This document shows, one piece after another, positions 20,929 to 21,413 of a stretch of 21,413 nt of DNA (position 1 is its first letter; every line of letters starts with the position of its first letter). The stretch lies in the NCBI GenBank assembly GCA_022592435.1, contig JABYQS010000471.1:1-21413 (forward strand), in the 5' to 3' direction. The translations under genes and the position numbers were made by a program. Under the pieces are notes generated by a model. It was not told where the DNA came from. It saw nothing but the letters and a program-made list of their open reading frames with translations, and ran no database searches. This DNA comes from Cerioporus squamosus. Lineage: Eukaryota; Basidiomycota; Agaricomycetes; Polyporales; Polyporaceae.

Positions 20929-21057
20929 TACGGTGCACACCGTCGAGAAGCGTCCGCAGGTGCCAGGTGGGTGCACCCTGCGGCAGCGTGGGTCCCGGCC
21001 AGCGGGCGTATCGTGTGGGAATGGCCGACAAACAGCCGCTTCCGTGGTCGCGCAGTC

Positions 21058-21079
21058 GGGGGGGGGGGGGGGGGGGGGG
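21058..21079. repeat. Homopolymer run of 22 G
   Basis: Twenty-two consecutive G on the plus strand, interrupted by one C and followed by GG. It could form a G-quadruplex. Runs this long are also where read-based assemblies most often miscount bases, so the exact length is unreliable. Confidence 0.95.
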
Positions 21080-21413
21080 CGGACAGCTCGGAATAGGTCA
21101 TCTGAGAACCTGTGACTAAGGCCCCGCTCCTGCTGCAGGAGCCGGGATGCGTGTGTGAGAAGGCGTGCGCTGGGGACGCTGGGAGGCGTACCTGACTGGG
21201 CCGTGAACGAACGCGCTGCTATATGCGGCCGACGGGGTCTGAACTTTGAACTTTGTGGACGGAGACGGAGGTTAGCGTCTGGCGTCTGGGGCGGAGATGC
21301 TGCAGTGTTAGTTGTGTAGAGTGGACCCGGGGAGCTGGAAGGAGGGCATAACCGAGCATGGACATATTGGCTGGCGTTCGAGAGCCAGAGCTAGAGCCCG
21401 GACGGGCGAACTG

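Larger units (their letters stand above)
18541..21413. other. Region with no recognisable gene, 18.5-21.4 kb
   Basis: About 2.9 kb, very GC-rich, with long open frames on both strands that overlap one another. Three successive plus-strand frames (18594-19019, 19012-19362, 19359-19583) have fairly normal composition, and the last two could join through a 47-bp GT-AG interval (19342-19388). However, all three open with TTG or GTG rather than ATG and show no homology I recognise. The minus-strand frame 18764-19564 is dominated by Arg-Thr and Arg-Pro repeats. Short repeats occur at 19086-19126, 20713-20733 and 20901-20928, and a G22 run at 21058-21079. Confidence 0.5.

Overview
The window looks like nuclear DNA of a filamentous basidiomycete, probably an Agaricomycete and possibly a polypore. 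It is GC-rich. Genes are split by many very short GT-AG introns (47-84 bp) with CTRAY-type branch sites. Two recognisable proteins are typical fungal ones: a secreted aldose 1-epimerase and a BCAS3-family beta-propeller protein. The species cannot be named from sequence alone.

Layout. (1) Positions 2-223 (+) hold the end of a gene truncated by the window edge; its product finishes in a CaaX prenylation motif. (2) Positions 387-1998 (-) hold a nine-exon gene for a 382-residue secreted aldose 1-epimerase, reconstructed here exon by exon. (3) Positions 1999-3000 are intergenic. (4) Positions 3001-9498 (-) hold a seven-exon gene for a 1312-residue BCAS3/PROPPIN-like protein. Its first intron (6757-9010) is 2254 bp, while every other confidently placed intron in the window is 84 bp or less. 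(5) From about 9.5 kb to the end (about 11.9 kb) I recognise no gene family. The tract holds a CArG/TATA-like element upstream of the BCAS3 gene, a weak two-exon candidate gene at 13661-14121 (-), scattered short tandem arrays of unrelated unit lengths, a few inverted repeats and a run of 22 G. I found no transposase, reverse transcriptase, tRNA or rRNA.

Function. The two identified genes are neighbours on the same strand with about 1 kb between them. The epimerase should act on sugars outside the cell or in the secretory pathway. The BCAS3-like protein should act at phosphoinositide-marked membranes in autophagy. Nothing suggests they work together. The points most worth following are the outsized intron with strong strand asymmetry, the conserved LRRG motif in the propeller, the frame-preserving short introns, a 23-bp microexon, and the long tract without recognisable genes.
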